Positions 9,793 to 19,863 of a stretch of 64,000 nt of DNA are shown piece by piece (the stretch's first letter is position 1; every line of letters starts with the position of its first letter). The DNA is from Kitasatospora indigofera (GTDB taxonomy: Bacteria > Actinomycetota > Actinomycetes > Streptomycetales > Streptomycetaceae). The notes under the pieces are model-generated. The model was given only the letters and a program-made list of their open reading frames with translations. It searched no databases and was not told the origin of the DNA. The position numbers and the translations under genes are program-made. The stretch covers positions 186,001 to 250,000 of the forward strand of contig NZ_BNBO01000002.1 in the NCBI RefSeq assembly GCF_014655955.1, given 5' to 3'.

Positions 9793-10710
9793 GTGACCGT
9801 ACCGAACACACCTCCGGATCCCGGCAAGGTCCCCGCCGGGGAGCTCGCGAGCCCCGCCGCGGACGCCGCCGGGAGCACCGCGACGCCCGCGCTCCCGGGT
9901 ACCGCCGGCCAGACCCCCGCCCCGGCCGCGTACCCCTACGGGGCGCTGCCGGTCCTGGAGGCGGAGCGGGCGCCCCGGCGACCGCTGCTGCCGGAGCTGC
10001 GGATCGGGGCGCTGACGGTGCTCGTCTGCCTCCTGCTCGGCTTCGTGATGGCCGGGCTCTGGGTCTGGCTGGCCCCGCAGGTGCCGCTGCTCGTCAAGGG
10101 CAACCGGATCCTGTACGCCGACCCCGAGGGCGAGCAGCGCGCCGGGGCCGACGCCGTCTTCGCCCTGATCGGCCTGGGCGCGGGTGTGGTCACCGCGCTG
10201 GGGGCCTTCCTGCTGACCCGGCGCCGGGGCGGCGGGATCGCGGTGGCGGTCGGGCTGACCGTCGGCGGGCTGGCCGGTTCGCTGATCGCCTGGCGGCTGG
10301 GCATCCGGCTCGGCCCGACCGCCGACGTGATCGCGCACGCCCGGCAGGTCGGTGACGGTCACCGGTTCACCGACGCCCTCCGGCTGGGCGCCAAGGGCGC
10401 GCTGCTGGTCTGGCCGATGACGGCGATGGTGCTGCTGCTGGCCCTCTCGGCGGCCTTCGGCAAGCGCGAGCAGGACCCGCCGCCGTACTGGGAGGGGGCC
10501 CACTGGCCGGGCTCCGAGCCCGACTACGCGCCCCCGGCGGACGGCGTCACCCCGGTCACCGGGCCCACGTCCCTCGACAAGCCCGCGCGCCCGGACACCC
10601 CGCCGCCGGCGGACGCGCCGGCCCGCCCGTCGTTCGAGAAGCCCGCCGGGCAGCCGGTCGCCGACCACGGGCCGACCGGGCAGCACGAGCGTCCGGCCCC
10701 GCCGGCCTGA
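9793..10710 (+). CDS. integral membrane protein (DUF2567-like)
   Basis: 305 residues starting at GTG 9793. A Pro/Ala-rich cytoplasmic N-terminus (~65 residues) leads to four hydrophobic segments: LTVLVCLLLGFVMAGLWVWL, DAVFALIGLGAGVVTALGAF, IAVAVGLTVGGLAGSLIAW and ALLVWPMTAMVLLLALSAAF. A Pro-rich tail of ~75 residues follows. The loop after the first segment (PLLVKGNRILYADPEGEQ) matches my memory of DUF2567 proteins in streptomycetes. No enzymatic motif; function unknown. Confidence 0.75.
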   Translation: MTVPNTPPDPGKVPAGELASPAADAAGSTATPALPGTAGQTPAPAAYPYGALPVLEAERAPRRPLLPELRIGALTVLVCLLLGFVMAGLWVWLAPQVPLLVKGNRILYADPEGEQRAGADAVFALIGLGAGVVTALGAFLLTRRRGGGIAVAVGLTVGGLAGSLIAWRLGIRLGPTADVIAHARQVGDGHRFTDALRLGAKGALLVWPMTAMVLLLALSAAFGKREQDPPPYWEGAHWPGSEPDYAPPADGVTPVTGPTSLDKPARPDTPPPADAPARPSFEKPAGQPVADHGPTGQHERPAPPA

Positions 10711-10755
10711 GCCGCCCGCCCCGGCCGTACGACGGCCCGCACCGCACCACGACGG

Positions 10756-10806
10756 CCCCTGTCCGCCTCCGGCCCCTGTCCGCCTCCGGCCCCTGACCGC
10801 CTCCGG
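10756..10806. repeat. three tandem 17-bp repeats
   Basis: CCCCTGTCCGCCTCCGG occurs twice exactly and a third time with one change (T to A), in the gap between two convergent genes. Followed by a GC-rich arm that may form part of a terminator. No spacer structure, so not a CRISPR. Confidence 0.8.
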
Positions 10807-10856
10807 CGGCCGGGGGCCGTCCGCGTCCCCGGGGGCCCCGCCGCCGGCTGCGCGGC

Positions 10857-11351
10857 CTAACGGCCGATCGGGGCCGTCAGCGCCTTCGTCAGCGCCACCA
10901 GGTCGGCCGGGGCGAGTTCGACCTCCAGCCCGCGCCGGCCCGCCGACACGTACACCGTCGGGTGGGCCAGGACGCTGTCGTCCAGCACGGTGCGCAGCGG
11001 GCGGCGCTGGCCCAGCGGGGAGATGCCGCCCAGGACGTAGCCGCTGCTGCGCTCGGCGGCGGCCGGGTCGGCCATCGCGGCGCGCTTGCCGCCGACGGCG
11101 GCGGCCAGCGCCTTCAGGTCGAGCTTCCCGGAGACCGGCACCACCCCGACGGTGAGGGTGCCGTCGACGTCGGCGACCAGCGTCTTGAAGACCCGGCCGG
11201 CCGGGACGCCCAGCAGCTCGGCCGCCTCGCCGCCGTAGGTGGCGGCGGCCGGGTCGTGCTCGTAGGCGTGCACGGTGAACGGCACTCCGGCGGCCTCCAG
11301 GGCCACCGTCGCGGGCGTGCCCTGCCCGCCCTTCTTCGCCTTCTTGGCCAT
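10857..11351 (-). CDS. ybaK: YbaK/EbsC-type aminoacyl-tRNA deacylase
   Basis: 164 residues, full length for YbaK. Family role: hydrolysis of mischarged Cys-tRNA(Pro) or related mis-acylated tRNAs. Seen: a Lys-rich N-terminus, HAYEHDP near residue 30, VFKTLVADVDG with the conserved lysine of the active site (VFKTL), GKLDLKALAAAVGGKRAAM, and the glycine-rich GYVLGGISPLGQRR loop that shapes the substrate pocket. ATG start. It runs in the same direction as the Lon-domain gene upstream, but a hairpin lies between them. Confidence 0.9.
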   Translation of the reverse strand: MAKKAKKGGQGTPATVALEAAGVPFTVHAYEHDPAAATYGGEAAELLGVPAGRVFKTLVADVDGTLTVGVVPVSGKLDLKALAAAVGGKRAAMADPAAAERSSGYVLGGISPLGQRRPLRTVLDDSVLAHPTVYVSAGRRGLEVELAPADLVALTKALTAPIGR

Positions 11352-11405
11352 CACGGCCTCCCCTCGCGGTGGCGGCTCCCGGTGGTCGTGCCGGGACGTG
11401 TCGCG

Positions 11406-11426
11406 GGCACCGGTGGGCCCGGTGCC
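11406..11426 (-). terminator. hairpin after the Lon-domain gene
   Basis: 8-bp stem GGCACCGG/CCGGTGCC with a 5-nt loop, about 40 nt past the stop of the Lon-domain gene (minus strand). Confidence 0.45.
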
Positions 11427-11464
11427 GCCCGTCCGGGCACCGGTCCGCGGGCCCGGGCGCCCGG

Positions 11465-12193
11465 TCAGTTCGGGCTGAAGGACTGCCGGGTCAGGTCGAC
11501 GGCCGGCAGCGAGGGCAGCCAGGCGAGCACCGCGGCCTCCCGGCGCAGCAGCTCCAGCTCGGCGGTCAGCCGCTGCGCGGTGTCCGGGCAGGCGAGCAGC
11601 CGCTGCTTGACCGGGGTGTCGAAGACGGAGGCGGCCGCCACCAGGTAGGAGAGCACCTGCGGGTCGGCCGGCAGCTCCTGCTCGCCGGCGATGCTGGCCT
11701 CGCGGGCGCCCGCCAGTCGCTTCTGGTAGGTGCGGAAGGCCCGCTCGACGCCGGCGGCGAGGGCCCCGGCGCCCTCGCCCTGGTCCTCCTCGATCGTCTC
11801 GATCTCGCCGGTCAGGTACGGCCCGCCGGTGTCCACGCTGCGCAGCCAGAACCGGGTGGTGCCGGTGACCAGCAGCTCGTACCGGCCGTCCGGCTGCGGC
11901 TGGACGGAGGCCACGTCCGCGACGCAGCCGATGTGGTGCAGGGCCTCCAGCGGGTCGCCGGTGACGGTGCCCAGGCCGTCCAGCGGCCCGGCCGGGCCGT
12001 CGCTCTCGCGGACCGGGGAGACCTCGCGGCCGTCCTTGATCGCTAGCACCCCGAACCGGCGGGGCTGGTCCTCGGGGAGCGCCAGCAGGTCGGCGACGAG
12101 ACGGCGGTAGCGCTCCTCGAAGACGTTGAGGGGCAGCACCAGGCCCGGGTAGAGGACCGAGTTGAGCGGGAAGAGCGGCAGCCGTTCTGTCAC
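11465..12193 (-). CDS. LON peptidase N-terminal (substrate-binding) domain protein
   Basis: 242 residues consisting of a stand-alone Lon N-terminal domain: it begins MTERLPLFPLNSVLYPGLVL, the family hallmark, and continues LPLNVFEERYRRLV. No ATPase or protease domain follows, so it is not a Lon protease. Such single-domain proteins are common in actinomycetes; their role is not established. GTG start at 12193. Confidence 0.9.
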   Translation of the reverse strand: MTERLPLFPLNSVLYPGLVLPLNVFEERYRRLVADLLALPEDQPRRFGVLAIKDGREVSPVRESDGPAGPLDGLGTVTGDPLEALHHIGCVADVASVQPQPDGRYELLVTGTTRFWLRSVDTGGPYLTGEIETIEEDQGEGAGALAAGVERAFRTYQKRLAGAREASIAGEQELPADPQVLSYLVAAASVFDTPVKQRLLACPDTAQRLTAELELLRREAAVLAWLPSLPAVDLTRQSFSPN

Positions 12194-12223
12194 GGCGCTC
12201 AGCGTAGTTGCCCGAGGGTGCCA

Positions 12224-12249
12224 CGCGCGCCCGGGTTACCGGGCGCGCG
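12224..12249 (-). terminator. hairpin terminator after the 540-aa gene
   Basis: Perfect 11-bp inverted repeat (12224-12234 with 12239-12249) around GTTA, 17 nt beyond the stop of the minus-strand gene at 12266. Confidence 0.75.
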
Positions 12250-12265
12250 CCCCCGTGACCGCCGT

Positions 12266-13888
12266 TCAGCCGCGTTGCAGCAGCCTGGTCGCGCCCGCCA
12301 CCACCGTGGTCGCCAGTACCCAGCCCACCAGTACCAGCCCGGCGGCGACCCACTGCCCGGCCCCCGCCGGGTTCCAGCCGTTCTGCCCGAGGTCGACCAC
12401 CGGCAGCAGGTGCCCGAGGGTGTAGAGCGCGGCGTTCCAGTGCGGCCGTTCGTCGGCCTTGAGCGGCTCCGGCGGGTGCTGCTGGAAGAACAGGGTGCCG
12501 AGCAGCCAGGCCAGCAGCAGCCAGAGCGCCGCCCGGCCGGGCCGGTAGCCGTACCCGACGGTGGCCTCCTGGAGGTGCCCCCAGATCCGGCTGGGCAGCG
12601 GCAGGGTGGCGTACCGCCGGCGCTGCCTGGCGTAGAGCACCTCGCGCGCGTCGTCGTCCGCGCCGTCCCGGCGCAGCGCGGCGGCCAGCTGTTCGTAGGA
12701 CTCCGGCTGGAAGTCGACGGAGGCGCTCTCCAGCCAGGCGATCCGCTCCTGGACGCCGAACGGCGCCAGCGGGCGCAGCACCTCGTAGGTGAAGCCGGTC
12801 AGGCCCAGGTGCTTGCCCGCCGGCCAGCTGGCCGGGGCGTCCACCAGGTTGCCGACCCGGGCGCGGGAGAGCGAGACGGTGCCGGTGGGCCGCATCCGGC
12901 AGGCGAAACGCAGCTCGGGGGTCTGGATCCGGCGCAGCGACAGCTCGTCCTCCGCCCCGAGGTGGAACTCGCCGGATATCAGGCAGGCGCTCTCGAACCG
13001 GGCGTCGGAGAGCCGGACCTTGCCGTACGCGCGGAACGGCGTGCTCGGCGCGCCGGGCGGCGGGCTCTCGCCGTAGCCGGAGCCGTAGTAGGTGCGGGAG
13101 CCGTACCAGCCGCCGTCCGCCGAGCTGGTCAGGTAGAGGGTGTGGCCGACGGTCAGGCGCACCGCGTTCAGGCAGGTGGAGCTCTGCGGCGTGCTGCGCA
13201 GCTGGGCGCCGCGCAGCGAGAGCCGGCCGCCGACCCGGGCGGTGCGCAGGCTCAGCTCGCCGGTGGACTCCAGCCGGTCGGCCTCGAAGTCCTGGTGGAC
13301 GCTCATGCCGTCGGCGGAGAGCGAACGGCCGAAGCGGTCGGCGCCGACCACGGCCTGGTTCAGCAGCAGGTCGGTGCCGATCCGGGCGTCGGTCAGCCGG
13401 ATGCCGTCCGGGACCCGGCAGCGGGCGAGGTGCAGATCGCCCTCGGTGGCCAGCCGGGAGGCCTCGATCCGCGGGATCAGGCAGGTGACGAAGCGCAGCG
13501 TGCCGGCCCGGGCCTCGGACATCAGCAGCTTGTTCGAGAAGCGGCAGTCGTGCAGTTCGACGTAGTGCGTGATGGTGCCGCCGGCCAGCACCAGCGGCCC
13601 GGTGACCAGGGCGCCGGTCAGTTTCAGGGCGGCCACCCGGCCGGGTATCGGGGCCGGGCCGTCGAGCAGCAGCCGGGCGATCACCTCGGCGCGGATCGTC
13701 CGCTCCGGGCCCCACGGGGTGTCGCCGAAGACGTCGTCCCGCTCGTCGGCGCGGTCCAGTTCCTGGTTGGTCCCCGGCGCACCGAGGCGCTCCCCGGTCC
13801 GGGCCGCGAGGTTGTAGACCACGCCCTGCCGGAACGCCTCCCACAGCCCCCGTTCCACCGGTGTCCAGTCCTCCGGTGCCTGCTCCAC
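12266..13888 (-). CDS. membrane-anchored repeat protein of unknown function
   Basis: 540 residues from a GTG (minus strand, 13886-13888) behind GGGGGGACGC. The first ~430 residues contain repeated strands of the type LxLxxAxVGGxLx[23 protein letters not shown] and [14 protein letters not shown], suggesting a right-handed beta-helix like pentapeptide-repeat proteins but with looser spacing. Two C-terminal hydrophobic segments ([17 protein letters not shown] and [20 protein letters not shown]) anchor it in the membrane. Proteins of this kind are sometimes labelled membrane oxidoreductases in streptomycetes, but no cofactor motif is visible here. Divergent from hisD across a 95-nt gap. Confidence 0.72.
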   Translation of the reverse strand: MEQAPEDWTPVERGLWEAFRQGVVYNLAARTGERLGAPGTNQELDRADERDDVFGDTPWGPERTIRAEVIARLLLDGPAPIPGRVAALKLTGALVTGPLVLAGGTITHYVELHDCRFSNKLLMSEARAGTLRFVTCLIPRIEASRLATEGDLHLARCRVPDGIRLTDARIGTDLLLNQAVVGADRFGRSLSADGMSVHQDFEADRLESTGELSLRTARVGGRLSLRGAQLRSTPQSSTCLNAVRLTVGHTLYLTSSADGGWYGSRTYYGSGYGESPPPGAPSTPFRAYGKVRLSDARFESACLISGEFHLGAEDELSLRRIQTPELRFACRMRPTGTVSLSRARVGNLVDAPASWPAGKHLGLTGFTYEVLRPLAPFGVQERIAWLESASVDFQPESYEQLAAALRRDGADDDAREVLYARQRRRYATLPLPSRIWGHLQEATVGYGYRPGRAALWLLLAWLLGTLFFQQHPPEPLKADERPHWNAALYTLGHLLPVVDLGQNGWNPAGAGQWVAAGLVLVGWVLATTVVAGATRLLQRG

Positions 13889-13970
13889 GATGCGTCCCCC
13901 CAAGATCCCCGGCCGTCTCGGCTTTCGTATCACGGACTGAAATGCGCGGCCGCCTGTTCCGGCCACTCCT

Positions 13971-13983
13971 TACACTGGGTGGC
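13971..13983 (+). promoter_or_regulatory. predicted leaderless promoter of the his operon
   Basis: TACACT (13971-13976) lies 7 nt before the hisD GTG at 13984, so the transcript would begin at or next to the start codon. No convincing -35 box or ribosome site is seen. Confidence 0.6.
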
Positions 13984-15294
13984 GTGATCTCTCGAATCGA
14001 CCTCCGCGGCTCCCTTGAGGACCCGCGTGACCTGCTGCCCCGTGCCGAGTTCGACGTGGAGGCCGCCCTGGAGAAGGTGCGGCCGATCTGCGAGGACGTA
14101 CGCCATCGCGGGGTCGCGGCGCTGATCGAGATCACCGAGCGCTTCGACGGCGTGACGCTGGCCTCCACCCGGATCCCCGAGGCGGACATCACCGCCGCGC
14201 TGGAGACCCTGGACCCGAAGGTCCGCGCCGCGCTGGAGGAGTCGATCCGCCGCGCCCGGCTGGTGCACCGCGAGCAGCGCCGCACCGACCACACCGTCCA
14301 GGTGGTCCCCGGCGGCACGGTGACCGAGCGCTGGGTGCCGGTCGACCGGGTCGGCCTGTACGTGCCGGGCGGCCTGGCCGTCTACCCGTCCTCCGTGGTG
14401 ATGAACGTCGTCCCCGCGCAGGAGGCCGGCGTGCAGGGCATCGCCGTCACCTCGCCGCCGCAGAAGGCCTTCGGTGGCAGCGTCCACCCGACCATCCTGG
14501 CGGCCTGCGCGCTGCTCGGCGTCACCGAGGTGTACTCCGTCGGCGGCGCCCAGGCGGTCGCGATGTTCGCGTACGGCACCGAGGAGTGCCGCCCGGTCAA
14601 CCTGGTGACCGGCCCCGGCAACATCTACGTGGCCGCCGCCAAGCGCCTGCTCAAGGGCCGGATCGGCATCGACGCCGAGGCCGGGCCGACCGAGATCGCC
14701 GTCCTCGCCGACGACAGCGCCTCGCCGCGCGACGTCGCCGCCGACCTGATCAGCCAGGCCGAGCACGACCCGATGGCCGCCTCGGTGCTGGTCACCGACT
14801 CCCTCGCGCTCGCCGACGCCGTCGAGACCGAGCTGAAGGCCCAGGTCGCGAACACCAAGCACCGCGAGCGGGTCACCGAGGCGCTGACCGGCCGGCAGTC
14901 CGGCATCGTGCTGGTCGACGACGTCGAGCAGGGCCTCGCGGTGGTCAACGCCTACGCCGCCGAGCACCTGGAGATCCAGACCCGCGACGCCCGCGCGGTC
15001 GCCGCCCGGGTCCGCAACGCCGGCGCGGTCTTCATCGGCCCGTACGCGCCGGTCTCGCTCGGCGACTACGCGGCCGGCTCCAACCACGTGCTGCCCACCG
15101 GCGGCTGCGCCTGCCACTCGTCGGGCCTGTCCGTGCAGTCCTTCCTGCGCGGCATCCACGTCGTGGACTACTCCCGCGAGGCGCTGGCGGACGTCGCCGC
15201 CCACGTGGTGAACCTCGCGAACGCCGAGGACCTGCCCGGTCACGGCGACGCCATCCGTGCCCGCTTCGACTGGACGGTACCGAACGCCTCGTGA
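13984..15294 (+). CDS. hisD: histidinol dehydrogenase
   Basis: 436 residues, normal length. Zinc/NAD enzyme for the last two steps of histidine synthesis (histidinol to histidine). Seen: the zinc-ligand region [11 protein letters not shown], the substrate region [11 protein letters not shown], and the glycine-rich [20 protein letters not shown]. First gene of the operon; GTG start immediately after a -10 box. Its stop overlaps the start of hisC by 4 bp, so the two are translationally coupled. Confidence 0.96.
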   Translation: MISRIDLRGSLEDPRDLLPRAEFDVEAALEKVRPICEDVRHRGVAALIEITERFDGVTLASTRIPEADITAALETLDPKVRAALEESIRRARLVHREQRRTDHTVQVVPGGTVTERWVPVDRVGLYVPGGLAVYPSSVVMNVVPAQEAGVQGIAVTSPPQKAFGGSVHPTILAACALLGVTEVYSVGGAQAVAMFAYGTEECRPVNLVTGPGNIYVAAAKRLLKGRIGIDAEAGPTEIAVLADDSASPRDVAADLISQAEHDPMAASVLVTDSLALADAVETELKAQVANTKHRERVTEALTGRQSGIVLVDDVEQGLAVVNAYAAEHLEIQTRDARAVAARVRNAGAVFIGPYAPVSLGDYAAGSNHVLPTGGCACHSSGLSVQSFLRGIHVVDYSREALADVAAHVVNLANAEDLPGHGDAIRARFDWTVPNAS

Positions 15295-16388
15295 AGATCG
15301 ACGACCTGCCCGTACGGGACGAGCTGCGCGGCCAGTCCCCGTACGGCGCGCCGCAGCTCGACGTCCCCGTCCAGCTGAACACCAACGAGAACCCGTACCA
15401 GCTGCCCGAGCCGCTGGTGGCCCGGATCGCCGAGCGGGTGGCCGAGGCGGCCCGCAACCTCAACCGCTACCCGGACCGCGACGCCGTCGAGCTGCGCACC
15501 GAGCTGGCCCGCTACCTGACCCGCACCACCGGGTTCGAGCGGGCCCCCGAGCAGGTCTGGGCGGCCAACGGCTCCAACGAGATCATCCAGCAGCTGCTGC
15601 AGACCTTCGGCGGGCCCGGCCGCAGCGCGCTCGGCTTCGAGCCCTCGTACCAGATGCACGAGCTGATCTCGCGCGGCACCGGCACCCGGTGGATCGCCGG
15701 CCCGCGCCGCGCCGACTTCACCATCGACGTGGACGCGGCCGTCGCCGCGCTCGCCGAGCACCGCCCGGACGTGCTGTTCATCTGCTCGCCGAACAACCCG
15801 ACCGGGACCGCCGTCGACGCCGCCACCGTGCTCGCGCTCCACGACGCGGCCCAGGCCGTCAAGCCGACCATGGTGATCGTCGACGAGGCGTACGTCGAGT
15901 TCTCGCACCGGGAGTCGCTGCTGCCGCTGCTGGCCGGGCGCCCGCTGCTGGTGGTCACCCGGACCATGTCCAAGGCCTTCGGCGCGGCCGGCCTGCGGCT
16001 CGGCTACCTGGCCGCCGACCGGGCGGTGGTGGACGCCGTGCAGCTGGTCCGGCTGCCCTACCACCTGTCGGCCGTCACCCAGGCCACCGCGCTGGCCTGC
16101 CTGGAGCACACCGACACCCTGCTCGGGTACGTCGAGCGGCTCAAGGCCGAGCGGGACCGGGTGGTCGACGCGCTGCGCGCGCTCGGCCTGGACGTCACCG
16201 ACTCCGACTCCAACTTCATCCAGTTCGGCACCTTCGAGGACCAGCACGCCGTCTGGCGGGCGATCCTCGACCTGGGCGTCCTGATCCGCGACAACGGCGT
16301 CCCCGGGCAGCTGCGCGTCACCGCCGGCACCCCCGCCGAGAACGACGCCTTCCTGGACGCCGTCCGCACCGTCACCAAGGAGCTTTGA
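15291..16388 (+). CDS. hisC: histidinol-phosphate aminotransferase
   Basis: 365 residues, class II aminotransferase fold. It moves an amino group from glutamate to imidazole-acetol phosphate. Seen: LNTNENPY near residue 30, the substrate loop [15 protein letters not shown] (168-173), PLP-phosphate Asp in VIVDEAY, and the PLP lysine Lys228 in TMSKAFG. GTG start overlaps the hisD stop (GTGA). Confidence 0.96.
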   Translation: MKIDDLPVRDELRGQSPYGAPQLDVPVQLNTNENPYQLPEPLVARIAERVAEAARNLNRYPDRDAVELRTELARYLTRTTGFERAPEQVWAANGSNEIIQQLLQTFGGPGRSALGFEPSYQMHELISRGTGTRWIAGPRRADFTIDVDAAVAALAEHRPDVLFICSPNNPTGTAVDAATVLALHDAAQAVKPTMVIVDEAYVEFSHRESLLPLLAGRPLLVVTRTMSKAFGAAGLRLGYLAADRAVVDAVQLVRLPYHLSAVTQATALACLEHTDTLLGYVERLKAERDRVVDALRALGLDVTDSDSNFIQFGTFEDQHAVWRAILDLGVLIRDNGVPGQLRVTAGTPAENDAFLDAVRTVTKEL

Positions 16389-16393
16389 ACCCT

Positions 16394-17005
16394 ATGTCCG
16401 CGAAGAACGACGGTGCCCGCACCGGCCGGGTCGAGCGCACCACCAAGGAGACCTCGGTCCTGGTCGAGATCAACCTCGACGGCACCGGGAAGACCGACAT
16501 CTCCACGGGCGTCGGGTTCTACGACCACATGCTCGACCAGCTCGGCCGCCACGGCCTCTTCGACCTGACCGTGAAGACCACCGGCGACCTGCACATCGAC
16601 ACCCACCACACCATCGAGGACACCGCCCTCGCGCTCGGCGCCGCCTTCAAGCAGGCGCTCGGCGACAAGGTCGGCATCTACCGCTTCGGCAACTGCACCG
16701 TCCCGCTGGACGAGTCGCTGGCCCAGGTCACCGTCGACCTCTCCGGCCGTCCGTACCTGGTGCACACCGAGCCGGAGTCGATGGCGCCGATGATCGGCAG
16801 CTACGACACCACGATGACCCGGCACATCTTCGAGTCCTTCGTGGCCCAGGCGCAGGTGGCCCTGCACATCCACGTCCCGTACGGTCGCAACGCGCACCAC
16901 ATCGTCGAGTGCCAGTTCAAGGCCCTCGCGCGTGCCCTGCGCTACGCCTCCGAGCGCGACCCGCGCGCGGCGGGCATCCTCCCCTCGACCAAGGGCGCAC
17001 TGTGA
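16394..17005 (+). CDS. hisB: imidazoleglycerol-phosphate dehydratase
   Basis: 203 residues, the stand-alone dehydratase form (no phosphatase domain as in enterobacteria), so histidinol-phosphate phosphatase must be encoded elsewhere. Manganese-binding His/Glu motifs are present: FYDHMLDQLGRHG, DTHHTIEDTA and RNAHHIVE. ATG start five nt after hisC; the stop overlaps the next gene by 4 bp. Confidence 0.96.
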   Translation: MSAKNDGARTGRVERTTKETSVLVEINLDGTGKTDISTGVGFYDHMLDQLGRHGLFDLTVKTTGDLHIDTHHTIEDTALALGAAFKQALGDKVGIYRFGNCTVPLDESLAQVTVDLSGRPYLVHTEPESMAPMIGSYDTTMTRHIFESFVAQAQVALHIHVPYGRNAHHIVECQFKALARALRYASERDPRAAGILPSTKGAL

Positions 17006-17154
17006 GCAAGGCCGCAACACTCCTGATCATCGCCGGGCTGTTCCTGTCCGGCGGCGTGTACTCGTTCTGGAAGCAGAAGCAGTCCAAGAGCCTGGTCGCG
17101 GTCCTCGCGATCGGTGCGGCGCTGTGCCTCGTTTCCGGCGTCATGCGCCTCTAG
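17002..17154 (+). CDS. 50-aa membrane protein inside the his operon
   Basis: 50 residues with two hydrophobic helices, ATLLIIAGLFLSGGVYSFW and LVAVLAIGAALCLVSGVM, joined by a short basic KQKQSK loop: a helical hairpin. GTG start overlaps the hisB stop by 4 bp and hisH begins 22 nt downstream, so it is co-translated with his enzymes. Similar small ORFs sit at this place in other streptomycete his clusters. No function known; it is not needed by the known pathway. Confidence 0.8.
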   Translation: MSKAATLLIIAGLFLSGGVYSFWKQKQSKSLVAVLAIGAALCLVSGVMRL

Positions 17155-17175
17155 AGAGACTGGACGACAACCTTC

Positions 17176-17811
17176 ATGGCCAAGAACGTGGTGGTCCTCG
17201 ACTACGGGTCGGGAAACCTGCGCTCCGCCCAGCGGGCCGTCGAGCGCACCGGTGCGAACGTCACCGTGACCTCGGACTTTCAGACCGCCCTGGACGCGGA
17301 CGGCCTGCTCGTCCCCGGCGTCGGCGCCTTCGAGGCCTGCATGCGCGGGCTGAAGGCGGTGCGCGGCGACGTGATCATCGGCCGCCGGCTGGCCGGCGGC
17401 CGCCCGGTGCTCGGCATCTGCGTCGGCATGCAGATCCTGTTCGAGCGCGGCGTCGAGCACGGGGTGGAGAGCGCCGGCTGCGACGAGTGGCCCGGCACCG
17501 TCGAGCCGCTGGACGCGCCGATCGTCCCGCACATGGGCTGGAACACCGTGGACGCCCCCGAGGGCAGCCGGCTGTTCGCCGGCCTGGACCCGGACAGCCG
17601 CTTCTACTTCGTGCACTCCTACGGCGTGCGCCACTGGGAGCTCCAGGTCACCAACGACAACATCGCCGCCCCGCTGGTCACCTGGGCCACCCACGGGCAG
17701 CCGTTCGTCGCGGCCGTCGAGAACGGCCCGCTCTGGGCCACCCAGTTCCACCCCGAGAAGTCCGGCGACGCCGGCGCCGCCCTGCTGACCAACTGGGTCA
17801 ACACCCTCTGA
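17176..17811 (+). CDS. hisH: imidazole glycerol phosphate synthase, glutaminase subunit
   Basis: 211 residues, class I glutamine amidotransferase. It supplies ammonia from glutamine to HisF. Nucleophile Cys82 in GICVGMQ, and the His-Glu pair in TQFHPEKSG. Starts with the typical [14 protein letters not shown]. Partner gene hisF is three genes downstream. Confidence 0.96.
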   Translation: MAKNVVVLDYGSGNLRSAQRAVERTGANVTVTSDFQTALDADGLLVPGVGAFEACMRGLKAVRGDVIIGRRLAGGRPVLGICVGMQILFERGVEHGVESAGCDEWPGTVEPLDAPIVPHMGWNTVDAPEGSRLFAGLDPDSRFYFVHSYGVRHWELQVTNDNIAAPLVTWATHGQPFVAAVENGPLWATQFHPEKSGDAGAALLTNWVNTL

Positions 17812-17832
17812 CATCCGGAGAGTTGCAACTCC

Positions 17833-18558
17833 ATGAGCAACCGCCTCGAACTCCTCCCCGCCGTCGACGTCCGCGACGGCCAGGCCGTCCGCCTGGTCAA
17901 GGGCGCCTCCGGCAGCGAGACCTCCTTCGGCGAGCCGCTCGCCGCCGCGCTGGCCTGGCAGAGCGCCGGCGCCGAGTGGCTGCACCTGGTCGACCTGGAC
18001 GCCGCCTTCGGCACCGGTGACAACCGCGCCCTGGTCCGCGAGGTCACCGAGCGCCTCGACATCAAGGTCGAGCTCTCCGGCGGCATCCGCGACGACGCCA
18101 CCCTGGCCGCCGCGCTGGCCACCGGCTGCCGCCGGGTCAACCTGGGCACCGCCGCGCTGGAGACCCCGGAGTGGGTCGCCAAGGTCATCGCCGAGCACGG
18201 CGACAGGATCGCGGTCGGCCTGGACGTGGTCGGCACCACCCTGAAGGGCCGCGGCTGGACGAAGGACGGCGGCGACCTCTTCGAGGTGCTCGCCCGCCTG
18301 GACGCCGAGGGCTGCGCCCGCTACGTGGTCACCGACGTCAACCGCGACGGCACCCTCACCGGCCCCAACCTCCAGCTGCTGCGCGACGTCTGCGCCGCCA
18401 CCGACCGCCCGGTGGTCGCCTCCGGCGGGGTCTCCTCGCTGGCCGACCTGCGGGCCATCGCCACCCTCGTCCCCGAAGGTGTCGAGGGCGCCATCGTGGG
18501 CAAGGCACTCTACGAGCAGAAGTTCACCCTCGAAGAGGCCCTGGAGGCCGTGTCATGA
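17833..18558 (+). CDS. priA: phosphoribosyl isomerase A (dual HisA/TrpF)
   Basis: 241-residue (beta-alpha)8 barrel. Family knowledge: in streptomycetes and mycobacteria this enzyme isomerises both ProFAR (histidine) and PRA (tryptophan). Catalytic aspartates are Asp12 (LPAVDV) and Asp172 (NRDGT). The loop-5 motif is [10 protein letters not shown], with Arg140 and Trp142 in the positions that let PriA switch between the two substrates; a plain HisA lacks this Arg/Trp pair. No trpF is present among the trp genes in this window, which fits a shared enzyme. Its stop overlaps the next start (ATGA). Confidence 0.93.
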   Translation: MSNRLELLPAVDVRDGQAVRLVKGASGSETSFGEPLAAALAWQSAGAEWLHLVDLDAAFGTGDNRALVREVTERLDIKVELSGGIRDDATLAAALATGCRRVNLGTAALETPEWVAKVIAEHGDRIAVGLDVVGTTLKGRGWTKDGGDLFEVLARLDAEGCARYVVTDVNRDGTLTGPNLQLLRDVCAATDRPVVASGGVSSLADLRAIATLVPEGVEGAIVGKALYEQKFTLEEALEAVS

Positions 18559-18986
18559 CAGATCGTCAGATCGTACGCGGCAAGCTGGCCGGGGCCTCCC
18601 CCTGGGAGGACGACTTCGGCTACTCGCGGGCGGTGGCGGCGGGCGACACCGTCCTGGTGGCCGGCACCACCGCCTGGGTGAACGGGAAGATCGAGCACGA
18701 GGGCGACCCGTACCAGCAGACGCTCGCCGCTTTCGGCGTGGGCCTCGGAGCCCTCGCCGCGTACGGTCTGACGGCGGACGACGTCGTCCGCACCCGGATG
18801 TACATCACGCACGTGCGCGACGCCGACGAGGTGGGCCGGGCCCACAAGAAGCTCTTCGACGCCGCCCGCCCGGTCGCCACCATGGTCGTGGTCGAGGGCC
18901 TGATCGACTCCCGGATGATGGTCGAGATCGAGCTGGAGGCCTACCGCGCCGGGCTCGCAAGCACTTTGGAAGGCAAACAGCCGTGA
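18555..18986 (+). CDS. RidA/YjgF family protein
   Basis: 143 residues, trimeric RidA fold. Family role: hydrolysis of reactive enamine/imine intermediates from PLP enzymes, which protects other PLP enzymes. Seen: [18 protein letters not shown] at the start, TRMYITHV with the conserved Arg for the substrate carboxylate, and the terminal VEIELEAY. It overlaps both priA (ATGA) and hisF (GTGA) by 4 bp, so it is embedded in the his operon. A housekeeping role beside a PLP aminotransferase (HisC) is plausible. Confidence 0.9.
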   Translation: MTDRQIVRGKLAGASPWEDDFGYSRAVAAGDTVLVAGTTAWVNGKIEHEGDPYQQTLAAFGVGLGALAAYGLTADDVVRTRMYITHVRDADEVGRAHKKLFDAARPVATMVVVEGLIDSRMMVEIELEAYRAGLASTLEGKQP

Positions 18987-19762
18987 CCCTCGCTGTACGT
19001 GTGATCCCCTGCCTGGACGTCGACGCGGGCCGGGTGGTCAAGGGCGTCAACTTCCAGAACCTGCGCGACGCCGGTGACCCGGTCGAGATGGCCAAGCTCT
19101 ACGACGCCGAGGGCGCCGACGAACTGACCTTCCTCGACATCACCGCCTCCTCCGGCTCCCGGGAGACCACCTACGACGTGGTGCGCCGCACCGCCGAGCA
19201 GGTCTTCATCCCGCTGACCGTCGGCGGCGGCATCCGCGCCGTCGAGGACGTCGACAAGCTGCTGCGGGCCGGCGCCGACAAGATCGGCGTCAACACCGCC
19301 GCGATCGCCCGCCCCGAGCTGATCCGGGAGATCGCGCAGCGCTTCGGGCGCCAGGTGCTGGTGCTGTCGGTGGACGCCCGCCGCTGCCCCGAGGGCACCG
19401 AGACCGCCTCCGGCTTCGAGGTCACCACCCACGGCGGGCGCCGGGGCACCGGCCTGGACGCCGTCGAGTGGGCCGGCCGGGCCGCGGAGCTGGGCGCCGG
19501 CGAGATCCTGCTCAACTCGATGGACGCCGACGGCACCAAGGACGGCTACGACCTGGAGATGATCGCGGCCGTCCGCAAGACCGTCGCCGTCCCGGTGATC
19601 GCCTCCGGCGGCGCCGGCAAGCTCGCCGACTTCGCCCCCGCCGTCGAGGCCGGGGCCGACGCGGTGCTGGCCGCCAGCGTCTTCCACTTCGGCGATCTGC
19701 GGATCGGCCAGGTCAAGGACGCGCTGCGGGAGGCCGGGCACCCCGTCCGCCGGACGCACTGA
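18983..19762 (+). CDS. hisF: imidazole glycerol phosphate synthase, cyclase subunit
   Basis: 259 residues. Barrel enzyme that joins the HisH-derived ammonia to PRFAR, giving imidazole glycerol phosphate and AICAR. Catalytic Asp in [16 protein letters not shown] and second Asp in DGTKDGYD; phosphate loops VGGGIR and ASGGAG. GTG start overlaps the RidA stop. Last gene of the operon; a strong hairpin follows. Confidence 0.96.
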   Translation: MTLAVRVIPCLDVDAGRVVKGVNFQNLRDAGDPVEMAKLYDAEGADELTFLDITASSGSRETTYDVVRRTAEQVFIPLTVGGGIRAVEDVDKLLRAGADKIGVNTAAIARPELIREIAQRFGRQVLVLSVDARRCPEGTETASGFEVTTHGGRRGTGLDAVEWAGRAAELGAGEILLNSMDADGTKDGYDLEMIAAVRKTVAVPVIASGGAGKLADFAPAVEAGADAVLAASVFHFGDLRIGQVKDALREAGHPVRRTH

Positions 19763-19814
19763 GCACGGGCGCGGTGGGCCGCCGCCGGGCCCGACCGTGG
19801 CGCGAGGGACTCCG

Positions 19815-19854
19815 GCGGGTGCGGTGCGGCGCCTCGGTGCCGCGCCGCACCCGC
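19815..19854. terminator. bidirectional terminator at the end of the his operon
   Basis: 16-bp stem (19815-19830 with 19839-19854, one G-U pair) and an 8-nt loop, between hisF (+) and the convergent gene ending at 19864 (-). Confidence 0.85.
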
Positions 19855-19863
19855 GCCGGCCGC

